From positions 8,093,501 to 8,157,500 of the forward strand of contig NZ_CP108484.1 in assembly GCF_036226505.1 (NCBI RefSeq): DNA of 64,000 nucleotides, written 5' to 3'. Shown here piece after piece: positions 24,306 through 32,527 of the stretch (the stretch's first letter is position 1; each line of letters opens with the position of its first letter). A program made the translations under genes and the position numbers. The notes beneath the pieces are model-generated. The model was not told where the DNA came from, made no database searches, and saw nothing but the letters and a program-made list of their open reading frames with translations. This stretch comes from Kitasatospora sp. NBC_01246 (lineage in GTDB: Bacteria; Actinomycetota; Actinomycetes; Streptomycetales; Streptomycetaceae).

Positions 24306-26005
24306 CGAAGGTCTCCTTTGACCTGTTCGGGGGCCGCGTACCGCCGGTGCGAGCCGGCCCGGTCGACCTTTCCGCTCGTGGTGCGCACCAGTTCGGGCAC
24401 CACGGTGATCCGGCTGGGCACGAGATGGCCGGGGACCTCCGCGCGCAGGTACGCCAGGACGTCGGCGTGCAGCGTTCCTCCCGTCGCGTCCGCCCGCGCC
24501 ACCACATAGGCGACCAGGGCGGACCGGCCGGCGAGCGTCGCCGCGGCCACCGCCACCGCGTGCACCCCGGGGTGGCCCGCGATGTGCGCCTCCACCTCCG
24601 CCGGGTCCACCCGGATGCCCCGGACCTTGACCTCGCCGTCCAGCCGGCCGCGGTGGGTGAGGAGGCCGTCCGGGGACCCGCTCACGAGATCGCCGGTGCG
24701 GAAGCAGCGGACGCCGTCGACGACGGTGAACCTGGCGCCGGTGGCCTCGGGCAGGCCGTGGTAGCCCAACGCCACGGACGGCCCCCCGATCAGCAACTCG
24801 CCCTGTTCGCTGATCAGTTGAACGACATGGCGGAGCGGGCGGCCGATCGGCGCCCGGGCGCCGCCGGGCCAGTCCCAGCCGCTCGGGGGCGCCTGCGGGC
24901 CGTGCAGGTCGACGGCGTGGGTGATCAGCGTCGTCTCGGTGCAGCCGTAGGTGTTGACCAGGCGGATCCGCCCGGTGTCCAGCGCGGTCCAGTCGGCCAG
25001 CCGGGCGGGGCTCGCCGGCTCGCCCCCGATCACCAGCACCCGTACGCAGCCGGGCAGGGGTGCGCCCTCCTGGGCCAGGTGGAGCACCAGCTCGTGCCAG
25101 AAGGCGGTCGGCAGGTCGAGGACGGTGATCCGCTCGCGCTCGACCATCCGCAGGAACCGCGGGAAGGACCCGCGGTGCGCCTCGTCGTCGAACACCAGGG
25201 TGGCGCCCGCGGTGAGCGTCGGCAGGATCTCCTCGAAGCAGGTGTCCCAGTTGAGGGAGGCGAACTGCAGCACGCGGTCGTCGGGGGTGAGGCCGAAGAG
25301 CTCGCGCAGTGAGGGCACCACGGCGGCGAGGGCCCGGCGGGGGGTGAGGACGGGTTTCGGCTGTCCGGTGGAGCCGGAGGTGAAGAGGAGGTAGGCCGGT
25401 TCCCCGCCGGTGGTCCCGCTCCGGCTCCCGGCGCCGTCGCGGGCGTCGCTGTGGCCGGTGTCCGCGTTCCGGCCGGCGTCCGCGCTCCGGCCCGGCTCCG
25501 CCGGAGGCGGGCGAAGGGTGTCCGGTGCGGTGCCGGGAACGGCGTCCGGCGCGGTGCCGGGCGAATTCGGAACGCCCGCCCGGGCCGTTCTCCCCGGGTT
25601 TGCGGAGAATTCCGGCAGGGGGGCCGGGGCGATCCAATCGAGGCCGAGTCGGTGTGCCGATCCGGGATCGGCCGCGACCATTGTGCGACAGCCGACCGCC
25701 GAGAGCATCGTCTGCGACCGGTGGGCCGGGAATGCCGGATCGGTGGGGCAGTAGACCCCACCCGCGGCGAGGATGCCGAGCAGCCCGACAACCGTTTCCG
25801 GAATGTGGTGCGCCTGCACGGCGACCACCCCCGGGTCGGGCCCGAGGCGCCTGGCCAGGTCGCTCACCGCCGCGTGCAGACGGGCGTAACCGATGGCCCG
25901 GCCGTGCCGGACAATCGCCGGGCGCTCCGGAAAGCGGCCAACGGTTTCCGTGAACGCGTCAAGTAAGTCGGAAGGAACTCCAGTGGTGCTGTTGTCATGT
26001 GACAT
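24302..26005 (-). CDS. Stand-alone NRPS adenylation protein, predicted beta-lysine specific
   Basis: A 567-aa adenylation domain. Core A3 FTSGSTGQPK is at 208-217, A5 NTYGCTETT at 351, A7 FRTGDL, A8 RGRLDGEVKVRGIRVDPAEV, and a late lysine in TSGKVDRAG. Aligning with GrsA by hand gives pocket residues D254, T255, E258, D297, V325, G327, T352, L360, I361. DTEDVGTLI nearly equals the DTEDVGTMV code I recall for beta-lysine enzymes of viomycin/capreomycin pathways. Residues 134-202 are a low-complexity Pro/Gly/Asp/Ala insert before A3. Start at MSHDN; first gene of the operon. Confidence 0.85.
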   Translation of the reverse strand: MSHDNSTTGVPSDLLDAFTETVGRFPERPAIVRHGRAIGYARLHAAVSDLARRLGPDPGVVAVQAHHIPETVVGLLGILAAGGVYCPTDPAFPAHRSQTMLSAVGCRTMVAADPGSAHRLGLDWIAPAPLPEFSANPGRTARAGVPNSPGTAPDAVPGTAPDTLRPPPAEPGRSADAGRNADTGHSDARDGAGSRSGTTGGEPAYLLFTSGSTGQPKPVLTPRRALAAVVPSLRELFGLTPDDRVLQFASLNWDTCFEEILPTLTAGATLVFDDEAHRGSFPRFLRMVERERITVLDLPTAFWHELVLHLAQEGAPLPGCVRVLVIGGEPASPARLADWTALDTGRIRLVNTYGCTETTLITHAVDLHGPQAPPSGWDWPGGARAPIGRPLRHVVQLISEQGELLIGGPSVALGYHGLPEATGARFTVVDGVRCFRTGDLVSGSPDGLLTHRGRLDGEVKVRGIRVDPAEVEAHIAGHPGVHAVAVAAATLAGRSALVAYVVARADATGGTLHADVLAYLRAEVPGHLVPSRITVVPELVRTTSGKVDRAGSHRRYAAPEQVKGDLR

Positions 26006-26056
26006 GCCCGCCCCAAAGAATTGCCCGCAAGCGCTCATCGCGCTCGGCGGACCGGG

Positions 26057-26085
26057 ACTCTACCTTCGAACATGCGGTGTCACAA
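26057..26085 (-). promoter_or_regulatory. Promoter of the beta-lysine operon
   Basis: On the minus strand TTGTGA-17 bp-TAGAGT, close to the vegetative consensus. It would start transcription near 26050 and leave a leader of about 45 nt before the ATG at 26005. Confidence 0.6.
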
Positions 26086-26689
26086 TGGCTGTTGAGGATA
26101 TTGCGGCGCCGTGGTGTGGCCGAATGGTGAACGAAGCCGCGCTGCCGAAGAATGTCCGCCGTCGCCGGATTGACGTCGGTGGCGGTGGGAAAGAATGGCG
26201 CCGAGCCATGTCCCGGTGAACGTCCGCCGGCCGTTCGTGCCGGGTCCGACGGAGCCTCATGAGTGGGGTCCGCCGCCGGCGCGGCCGGGCGCGGGCGCAC
26301 CGCCGGCCCGGGCGGCGGCGCCGCCCAGGAGGTCGCGGTGAGGCGCGGGTGAGACCGCTGCGGTGTTCGGGGCTATGCCGCCGGTCGCGGGCCTCTCCCG
26401 GGCGGTGACGGCGCGATCGCGACCGGTGCCGTCGCCCTGCCCGGTCCCGGTCGGCCGCCGCCACCGTGCGTCGGCCGGGATCCTCTGGGGTCGGCCCGTT
26501 CCGGCCGTGGCGCGGGGTGCCGCCGCCTGGCCGGCGGTCGCGCCGCGCCCTGACCGGCCGGTGGTGACCGGTTCCTGCCACGGTGGGCCGGCGCAGGCCT
26601 GGCTGCGCGCCGACGGGGCAGACGGGCCCGCGGAGTTGCCCCGGGCACCCGGGTCGGGCCCGGTTGCCGATCACCAAGGAGGAGTCGCC
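26086..26689. other. Intergenic region upstream of the beta-lysine operon
   Basis: About 600 bp between the operon promoter and the divergent gene at 26690. Open frames run through it but show no recognisable protein and lack good starts. It is less GC-rich near 26086-26170 than its surroundings, as expected of promoter DNA. Confidence 0.5.
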
Positions 26690-27124
26690 GTGAGTGATGC
26701 CGTACCGCCCTCGCCCTCGCTGTCCGTTGCCGAACTGTCCTCGGAGGCGGCCGAGTTGCTCAGCGCCGCGGTGCGCAGCGGTGCACCCGGGGGAGCGCCC
26801 GGCCTGGTGCTCCCGGGGGACGCGGTCGAGGCCGTCGCCGCGCTGGCCGGGGTGACCGCCCGGCTGCCCGAACTCCTGGACCAGCTCGCCTCGTTCCTCA
26901 GCAGTGAGCAGGCGGCCGGGCGCGTCGGTCCGGCCCGCGGCGAGGGGCTCGACGGGGAGCGGGCCCACGAGGCCCTGCGGGCCGCGCGCGACGCCCGCGA
27001 GCACCTCTACGAGGCGGCCCGCACCGCGGCGCTGGTCGCCGAGGCGGTGACGGCGGCCGCGACCGTGCTGGCTCCGCTCGGCACGGCCCATCCGGCGGGT
27101 CGACCGGTCGAGCCGCACGCCTGA
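26690..27124 (+). CDS. Hypothetical helical protein (144 aa)
   Basis: A 144-aa soluble, Ala/Leu/Glu-rich, probably all-helical protein with no signal peptide. It begins MSDAVPPSPSLSVAELSSEA and contains AVAALAGVTARLPELLDQLA and EALRAARDAREHLYEAARTA. The GTG start at 26690 is fixed by an excellent AAGGAGGA 6 bp upstream, which rules out the longer frame. No family recognised. The helical pattern would fit a partner-binding or chaperone-like protein. Divergent from the beta-lysine operon. Confidence 0.65.
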   Translation: MSDAVPPSPSLSVAELSSEAAELLSAAVRSGAPGGAPGLVLPGDAVEAVAALAGVTARLPELLDQLASFLSSEQAAGRVGPARGEGLDGERAHEALRAARDAREHLYEAARTAALVAEAVTAAATVLAPLGTAHPAGRPVEPHA

Positions 27125-27215
27125 GGGTCACGGCCGGGCCGACGCGCCACTGCGTTCCGTGCACTCCGGGGGCGCCCGCCCAGTCGGCTCGGCCGGCGGA
27201 GTCCGGAGACCGGCC

Positions 27216-27533
27216 CTACGGGAGGATCGGACCGATCGAGACCTGGGTGGTGTAGACCCGGCTGTTGCCGCAGTTGGCGGTCGCGGTGCCGTCGCCGAGC
27301 CGCAGGCCGCTGGTGACGGTGAGGCCGGACATGCACTTGGCCGAGACGGACCAGGCCCGGCGGGGTTCGAGGCCGGAACAGACGCCGACGCCGAACGGGC
27401 CCGAGGGGTAGGCGACGCACGAGCCGGTGGTCGGGTTGTCGGCGCCGGCCCGCGCCTCGGCGGCGGTCGGGGCGGCCAGCGCGGCGGCGGAGGCGAGCAG
27501 GGAGGTCAGCAGCAGGGCGGTGGTGCGGCGCAT
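27216..27533 (-). CDS. Small secreted protein with four cysteines
   Basis: A 105-aa protein with a classic signal peptide (MRRTTALLLTSLLASAAALA then APTAAEA). The mature part of about 78 residues has four Cys (GSCVAYP, GVCSGLE, AKCMSGL, TANCGNS), probably two disulfides, and ends VSIGPILP. No enzyme motif is visible. Monocistronic. Extracellular location is confident; function unknown. It resembles small Streptomyces secreted proteins of unknown role. Confidence 0.72.
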   Translation of the reverse strand: MRRTTALLLTSLLASAAALAAPTAAEARAGADNPTTGSCVAYPSGPFGVGVCSGLEPRRAWSVSAKCMSGLTVTSGLRLGDGTATANCGNSRVYTTQVSIGPILP

Positions 27534-27809
27534 GGGGAGTCCTTCCGGGAGTGGCGGCGGCGCGCGAGGGCTGCACGGGCCCGATGGGGTCCGACGGTTT
27601 CCGCTCGGCTCCGACGGGTCGGTGAGGTGCCGTCAGTTGTGTGGGGCGGGTGAAATCCTGAGGGGGATGTGTGATGACTGTCAACGGCGTGTGACATGAG
27701 CAGGCGACTTCGCGCCACCGGGTGAGACTGCTCGACGGTCCGCCCCGGGGCGCCCCCGACTCTCGTGGGCCACGTGTCGGTCAGGCGGCCGACCTGCTGG
27801 AAATGACGG

Positions 27810-27914
27810 GTGACAGACACCCGGGGCTGGTCCGGGCTCTACCGCGCGCTCGCGGACCCGACCGGGCGCCAGATCCTGGAGGCCCTCCGCGCCGACGGCC
27901 TCGCGAGCAGCTGA
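27810..27914 (+). pseudogene. ArsR-type HTH regulator N-terminal fragment
   Basis: From GTG 27810 the frame reads GLYRALADPTGRQILEALRA, then DGLASS and a TGA. The motif ALADPTRRQILEAL is the hallmark start of ArsR-family winged-helix regulators, which run about 100 aa; here only 34 aa remain and no DNA-recognition helix follows in any frame. Most likely a truncated relic upstream of the SDR gene. Confidence 0.5.
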
Positions 27915-28098
27915 GGCCGGAGCGCCGCCCGGCCCCGGGGCCCCTTTCGGGGCCGCCCCGGCCGAGGGGCGCGTGGCGGATTCCCGCGCCCCTTCGCGCC
28001 ACCGCGCGCCGCAGGGCGGTCGGTTCCGGCTCTGGGCGGCGGCGGACGGCTCTGGGACCGTGGCGGGACACACCGCACACGAGGTCAGGGGGGCCGTC

Positions 28099-28929
28099 AT
28101 GGCACGACGTTGGCTGGTCACGGGTTGTTCGTCCGGGCTCGGACTGGCACTGGCGAGAGCGGTGGCGGCCGCCGGGGACACCGTGGTGGCGACCGCCCGC
28201 AAGCCGGTGGCGCTGGACGGCCTGGTCGGCGAGCACCGGGGCCGGGTCGTCCCGGTCGCCCTGGACGTCCGCGACCCCGGGCAGTGCGCGGAGGCCGTCG
28301 CGGTGGCGGTCGACCGCCTCGGCGGCCTGGACGTCCTGGTCAACAACGCGGGCTGCGGGCTCTTCGGAGCGGTCGAGGAGGTGGGCGACGACGAACTCCG
28401 GGACCAGCTGGAGATCCTGGTGGTGGGCCCGTGGCGGCTGGCCCGCCTGGCGCTGCCCGTGATGCGCGCGCAGCGCGGCGGACACATCCTCAACGTCTCC
28501 TCGCTGGCCGGCCGGACGGCCTTCCCCGGCCTGGCCGCGTACGTCACCGGCAAGCACGCCCTGGAGGGCATGACCCAGGCGCTGGCGGCCGAGGCGGCCC
28601 CGTTCGGCATCCGGGTCGCCGCGCTGGAGCCCGGCGGCTACGCCACCCGGTACGGCTCCTCGCTCGCCGACGCGGCCGGCCGCTCGCCGGACTACGCGGA
28701 GTTCACCGGCCCGATGCGCAGTGCGCTCGGTGCGCTGGCCGAGGTGCCCGGGGTCGGCCGGCCCGAGGACTTCGCCCGGCAGGTGCTCCGGATCGTCGAA
28801 GCCTCCGGACCGCTCCCGGTGCGGATACCGGTCGGGCCCGGCAGCGCCGAGCACCTGACGGCGGTCGAGGAGGCGGCCCGCGCCGAGATCGCCGCCGCCC
28901 GGGCCCTGTTGGCGCCGCCGCGGACCTGA
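28099..28929 (+). CDS. Short-chain dehydrogenase/reductase
   Basis: A 276-aa classical SDR. The cofactor motif TGCSSGLG is at residues 8-15, NNAG near 84, catalytic Ser in NVSSLAG, and YVTGKHALEG (Tyr-x3-Lys) near 153. The fold and extended C-terminus resemble the oxidoreductase group close to retinol/17-beta-hydroxysteroid dehydrogenase-like bacterial SDRs. The ATG at 28099 is preceded by AGGGGGG. Lies between an ArsR fragment and a TPR relic; substrate unknown. Confidence 0.85.
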   Translation: MARRWLVTGCSSGLGLALARAVAAAGDTVVATARKPVALDGLVGEHRGRVVPVALDVRDPGQCAEAVAVAVDRLGGLDVLVNNAGCGLFGAVEEVGDDELRDQLEILVVGPWRLARLALPVMRAQRGGHILNVSSLAGRTAFPGLAAYVTGKHALEGMTQALAAEAAPFGIRVAALEPGGYATRYGSSLADAAGRSPDYAEFTGPMRSALGALAEVPGVGRPEDFARQVLRIVEASGPLPVRIPVGPGSAEHLTAVEEAARAEIAAARALLAPPRT

Positions 28930-29061
28930 GCCGGCGACCGGCCCGGCCGCGCCGGACACCGCAACCGCCCTCCCGGGCGGCCCCCTCCGTCGTAGCCTGG
29001 CCCGCGGGGACCCCGCTACGGCGACCGGCCGGCGGGGTGGCGGGCAACGGTGCGAGCCGGG

Positions 29062-29800
29062 GGGCGGCATGCGGACGGGCCCTGGAGTGGTTCCGGGACG
29101 CCGCCAACGCCCAGGACGCGCTGGGCGAGGTGATGGTTCCTGGACCACCTCGCCGAGGCGCTGGAGCGGGCCGGGCACCCGGCGGAGGCCGTCCGGGCAC
29201 GGCGGGCCGCACTCGACGCCGCCCGCCGTACGGGCCGGCCGGTCCGCTGGCCCTTCCTGCGGCTCGCCGTGACGCTCAGGGCGGCAGGCCGCGCCGACGA
29301 GGCGGTCGACGTCCTCGACGAGGCTGCCGCGGTCTTCGCGGACTCGGGGGACCCGAAGGGCCAGGCCGCGGAGCTGACCGCGCGCGCCGCGGTGCTCGGT
29401 GAGCTCGGGCGGCTCGACGAGGCCGTCGCGGCCGGCACCCGGGCCGCCGAGCTGCAGCGGGCCTGCGGCGAGGGCGAGGGCGAGGCCTCGGCGCTCTACA
29501 ACCTGGGCACCATGCTGGTGCGGGCGGAGCGGCTCCGGCCGGCCGAGGACGCGCTCGGCCGGGCCGCCGAGGTCTTCCGGGCCATCGACGACGACCACGG
29601 GCGCGGGGAGTCGCTGAACAACCTGGCCTACGTGCTGATGCTGCTGGGCCGCTTCGGCCGGGCCGCCGCCGCGCAGGCCGAGGCGGCGGAGCTGTTCCAC
29701 CGCAGCGACGACCATGCCTCGGAGGCGATCGCGGTCGAGGGCCTGGCCGCCCTGCGGGCCGTCCGCCCGGGCGCTGGCCTCGACCCGCCGGTTCACCGCA
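29062..29800 (+). pseudogene. Frameshifted tetratricopeptide-repeat protein relic
   Basis: Two frames together read as TPR units. The first contains ALEWFRDAANAQDALGEV (to about 29133); the second contains FLDHLAEALERAGHPAEAV, RAAGRADEAVDVLDEAAAVF, ALYNLGTMLVRAERLRPAED and SLNNLAYVLMLLGRFGRAAA. A TGA at 29131 in the second frame and the frame change indicate a broken gene. The N-terminal part expected of AfsR/NB-ARC-type TPR regulators is missing. After about 29770 coding character fades. Confidence 0.55.
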
Positions 29801-30093
29801 CCGCCGTGCGCGCGCTGACGCCGCGTGCTGCTGCCTGCCTGCCGCCGCCTGCGTGCCGACCGACGGGCTGTCGCGCCGCGCCGGGCGCTGGGCCGTTCGC
29901 CGGGGCGGCTCACCCGACCGGGGCACGTCTGTCACCCGTTCGTACCGCTCGGGTGGCGAAAAGGGCGACTTGCCCGCGTTCGTGTGCAAACGTTTCGCGG
30001 GTGCCCCTCACCGGGCGCCTCTGGGGCCCGTTCCGGGCCCGGCCCGTTCGTGAGGGCGGGTGGCAGAGCAGTGATGACCTTGGAAGGCGTGAG

Positions 30094-30297
30094 ATGTCCG
30101 TGCGTGGAAACCTTGGCAAGTTCGTCGTCACCGCGGTTCTGGCGGCCGCGGCCGTAGTGGCCGTGCCGACCGCGGCGCTGGCGCACAGCGAGCCCCAGCC
30201 GTCGTCGTCGTCCGGTCTGGCGGCGGGCGCGGCCTCGGTCGGCCTCTTCGGCCCGAAGCTCAGCTGGCTGGAGGCGTTCAGCAAGAGCAACGGCTGA
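30094..30297 (+). CDS. Small secreted protein (67 aa)
   Basis: A 67-aa protein with a signal peptide (MSVRGNLGKFVVTAVLAAAA then VVAVPTAALA) and a mature part of about 37 residues beginning HSEPQPSSSSG and ending LSWLEAFSKSNG. No Cys and no known domain. ATG 30094 with GGAAGG upstream sets the start, although the frame is open far upstream into the TPR relic. Monocistronic, followed by a very strong hairpin. Function unknown. Confidence 0.6.
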   Translation: MSVRGNLGKFVVTAVLAAAAVVAVPTAALAHSEPQPSSSSGLAAGAASVGLFGPKLSWLEAFSKSNG

Positions 30298-30315
30298 CCG
30301 ACGGCTTCCCGACAC

Positions 30316-30354
30316 CCGGGCGCCCCGGCCGCATCGAGCGGCCGGGGCGCCCGG
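30316..30354. terminator. Strong bidirectional terminator
   Basis: A perfect 17-bp stem (CCGGGCGCCCCGGCCGC and its complement) with an ATCGA loop, between the convergent small secreted protein and the histidine kinase. Confidence 0.85.
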
Positions 30355-30368
30355 CGTCGTGCCGGTGC

Positions 30369-31709
30369 CTACGGGTGCGCGCCGTCCGGCTGGGCGGGGG
30401 CGGTCTGCTCGCCGGGGTCGGACTGCTCGCCCGGGCCGAGCTCCTCGGCGAGGGGCTCACCGGCGCTCCCGGTCGGCAGGACGAGGGAGGCGACGGCGCC
30501 GCCGTCCGGGTGGTTGGCGAAGGTCAGTTCCGCGCCGATCACCCGGGCGTGGCCCTGGGCGATGGTCAGGCCGAGACCGTGTCCGCGCCCGCGCTCGCGC
30601 ACGCTGGTGCGGAAGCGCTGCGGTCCGTGCCGCAGCAGGTCGTCGGGGTAGCCGGGGCCGTGGTCGCGGACGGTGATCCGCAGCCCGTCGACGCTCAGCA
30701 GCACCGGGCCCCGGCCGTGCCGGTCCGCGTTCACCAGCAGGTTGGCCAGGATCCGGTCCAGCCGGCGCAGGTCGGTGCGCACCACCGGTCCGTCGGCACC
30801 GGGTGCCGGGTCGGTCGGGGTGTCGCCCTCCGCCCGCACGGACAGGCCGACGGTCAGGCCGGTGATCGTGACCGTCCGCCGGACGGCCCGGCCGAGCGGC
30901 ACGGGGGACAGGTACGGCGTCTCCGCGTCCGCGTCCAGCCGGGATACCTCCAGCAGGTCCTCCACCAGGGAGCGCAGCGCCTGGACGCGGTTGCGGACCA
31001 GCTGGGTGGGTCGCCCCGGCGGGAGCAGTTCGGCGGCGGTGACCAGACCGGTGAGCGGGGTGCGCAGCTCGTGCGCGACGTCCGCGGTGAACCGCTGCTC
31101 GTCCTCCAGCCGGCGGTGCAGCGCCTGGGACATCGAGTCGACGGCGGCGGCGAGGTCGGCGACCTCGTCCCGGCCGTCGCCCAGTTCGCCCATCCGGGTG
31201 TCCGTCCGCCCGGCGGCGATCTCGCGGGCGGCCGTCGCGGCGGTGCGCAGCCGGCGGCTGATCCGGTCGGCGACGAGCACGCCCGCCAGGACGGTGGTGA
31301 AGACCGAGGCGGTGACGGTGATCAGGATGATCCGGTCGAGGTCGCCGATGGCGCCGCGGTCCGCGGTGAAGTCCACCCGGACGGACAGCACCGCGCCGTC
31401 GACGGGCGCGGCCGCCCACATCGCCTCGCCCTGCGGGCCGGTGGCCAGGACGGAGCCCTGGCGGCCGTCCGCCGCGAGCGCGCGCAGCCGGGGCGGCAGC
31501 GCCGGATCGTCCAGCGTGACGCCCGGGCGGGCGGGTTCGCCGTTGCGGCCGTAGGCGGTGAGGGCGGAGTCCAGTGCGCCGAGCGCGGACCGGCGGGCCT
31601 GGTCGACGTGCTGACGCACCATCGCCTGGTGGACCAGCAGACCGACGCTCAGCGCGACCAGGACGGAGATCGTGGCGACGGCGGTGGCGATCTGACGGCG
31701 CAGGGTCAT
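30369..31709 (-). CDS. cseC: Sensor histidine kinase, CseC-like
   Basis: A 446-aa two-membrane-span kinase. The first span is at residues 10-27, an extracellular sensor loop follows, and the second span (about 130-150) leads into HAMP. The phosphorylated His is in FTADVAHELRTPLTGL, the N-box in RILANLLVNADRHG, and G-boxes in VRDHGPGYPDDLL and GHGLGLTIAQ. Its ATG overlaps the response regulator stop (ATGA). Gene order and regulator similarity match the cell-envelope-stress kinase CseC of Streptomyces. The C-terminal tail is Pro/Glu-rich and unusual. Symbol is by resemblance. Confidence 0.82.
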   Translation of the reverse strand: MTLRRQIATAVATISVLVALSVGLLVHQAMVRQHVDQARRSALGALDSALTAYGRNGEPARPGVTLDDPALPPRLRALAADGRQGSVLATGPQGEAMWAAAPVDGAVLSVRVDFTADRGAIGDLDRIILITVTASVFTTVLAGVLVADRISRRLRTAATAAREIAAGRTDTRMGELGDGRDEVADLAAAVDSMSQALHRRLEDEQRFTADVAHELRTPLTGLVTAAELLPPGRPTQLVRNRVQALRSLVEDLLEVSRLDADAETPYLSPVPLGRAVRRTVTITGLTVGLSVRAEGDTPTDPAPGADGPVVRTDLRRLDRILANLLVNADRHGRGPVLLSVDGLRITVRDHGPGYPDDLLRHGPQRFRTSVRERGRGHGLGLTIAQGHARVIGAELTFANHPDGGAVASLVLPTGSAGEPLAEELGPGEQSDPGEQTAPAQPDGAHP

Positions 31710-32527
31710 GCCGGGCGCCGCAGCTTGTAGCCGAAGCCGCGGACGGTCTCGATCCGACCCGAGCCGATCTTGGCTCGCAGCCGCTGGACATGGACGTCGA
31801 CCACCCTGGTGTCGGCCCCCCAGTCGTAGTCCCAGACCCGTTCGAGCAGACCGGAGCGTTCCAGCACGGTGCCCGGCGCGGCGGTGAACTCCAGCAGCAG
31901 CCGCAGTTCGGTGGGGGTGAGCGGGACGAGGCGGCCGTCCACCCGCACCTCCATGCTGTCGGTGTCCACCTCCAGTCCGTCGATGGCGCGCACCGTGCGG
32001 GCCGCCGGTGCCGGTTCGGCGTCGGCGGGCGCGGAGGCGGGTGTCGCGGTGGGCGTGGCGGTGGGCGTGGCGGGTCCGGCGGGTGTCCCGGCCGGCGCTC
32101 CGGTGCCGGCCGCCGGTTCGGGCGCGGGTGCCGCTCCGGCCGGCGCCACCGGGACCCGGCGCAGCACCGTGCGGATCCGGGCCACCAGCACCGCGCTCTC
32201 GAACGGCTTGACGACGTAGTCGTCCGCCCCGGCCTCCAGCCCCGACACCACGTCGACGGGGTCGGTGCGCGCCGACATCATCAGGATCGGCAGCTGGCTC
32301 TCCTCGCGGATGCGCCGGCAGAGGCCGACCCCGTCGAGGAGCGGCAGCATCACGTCGAGCAGGATCAGGTCGGGGCGGGCGGTGTGGAACGCCTCCAGCC
32401 CCTCCAGCCCGTCGGCGGCCGTGCTGACGGGGAATCCGTAGCGTTCCAGGGCCATCCGGGTGGCCTCGCGAATCACCTCGTCGTCCTCGACGATCAGGAT
32501 GTGCGGGTGGACGGGGGCGGGAGTCAT
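31706..32527 (-). CDS. cseB: OmpR-type response regulator, CseB-like
   Basis: A 273-aa regulator. The receiver has ILIVEDDEVIREATRMALER with phospho-acceptor Asp in LILLDVMLPLLDG; the winged helix has LTPTELRLLLEF and VVDVHVQRLRAKIGSGRIET. From memory, Streptomyces CseB has nearly the same receiver start and ending (ETVRGFGYKL). The linker (about residues 125-175) is an expanded Ala/Pro/Thr run, longer than in CseB. Coupled by 4-bp overlaps to the lipoprotein gene before it and the kinase after it. Probably answers envelope stress. Confidence 0.85.
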   Translation of the reverse strand: MTPAPVHPHILIVEDDEVIREATRMALERYGFPVSTAADGLEGLEAFHTARPDLILLDVMLPLLDGVGLCRRIREESQLPILMMSARTDPVDVVSGLEAGADDYVVKPFESAVLVARIRTVLRRVPVAPAGAAPAPEPAAGTGAPAGTPAGPATPTATPTATPASAPADAEPAPAARTVRAIDGLEVDTDSMEVRVDGRLVPLTPTELRLLLEFTAAPGTVLERSGLLERVWDYDWGADTRVVDVHVQRLRAKIGSGRIETVRGFGYKLRRPA

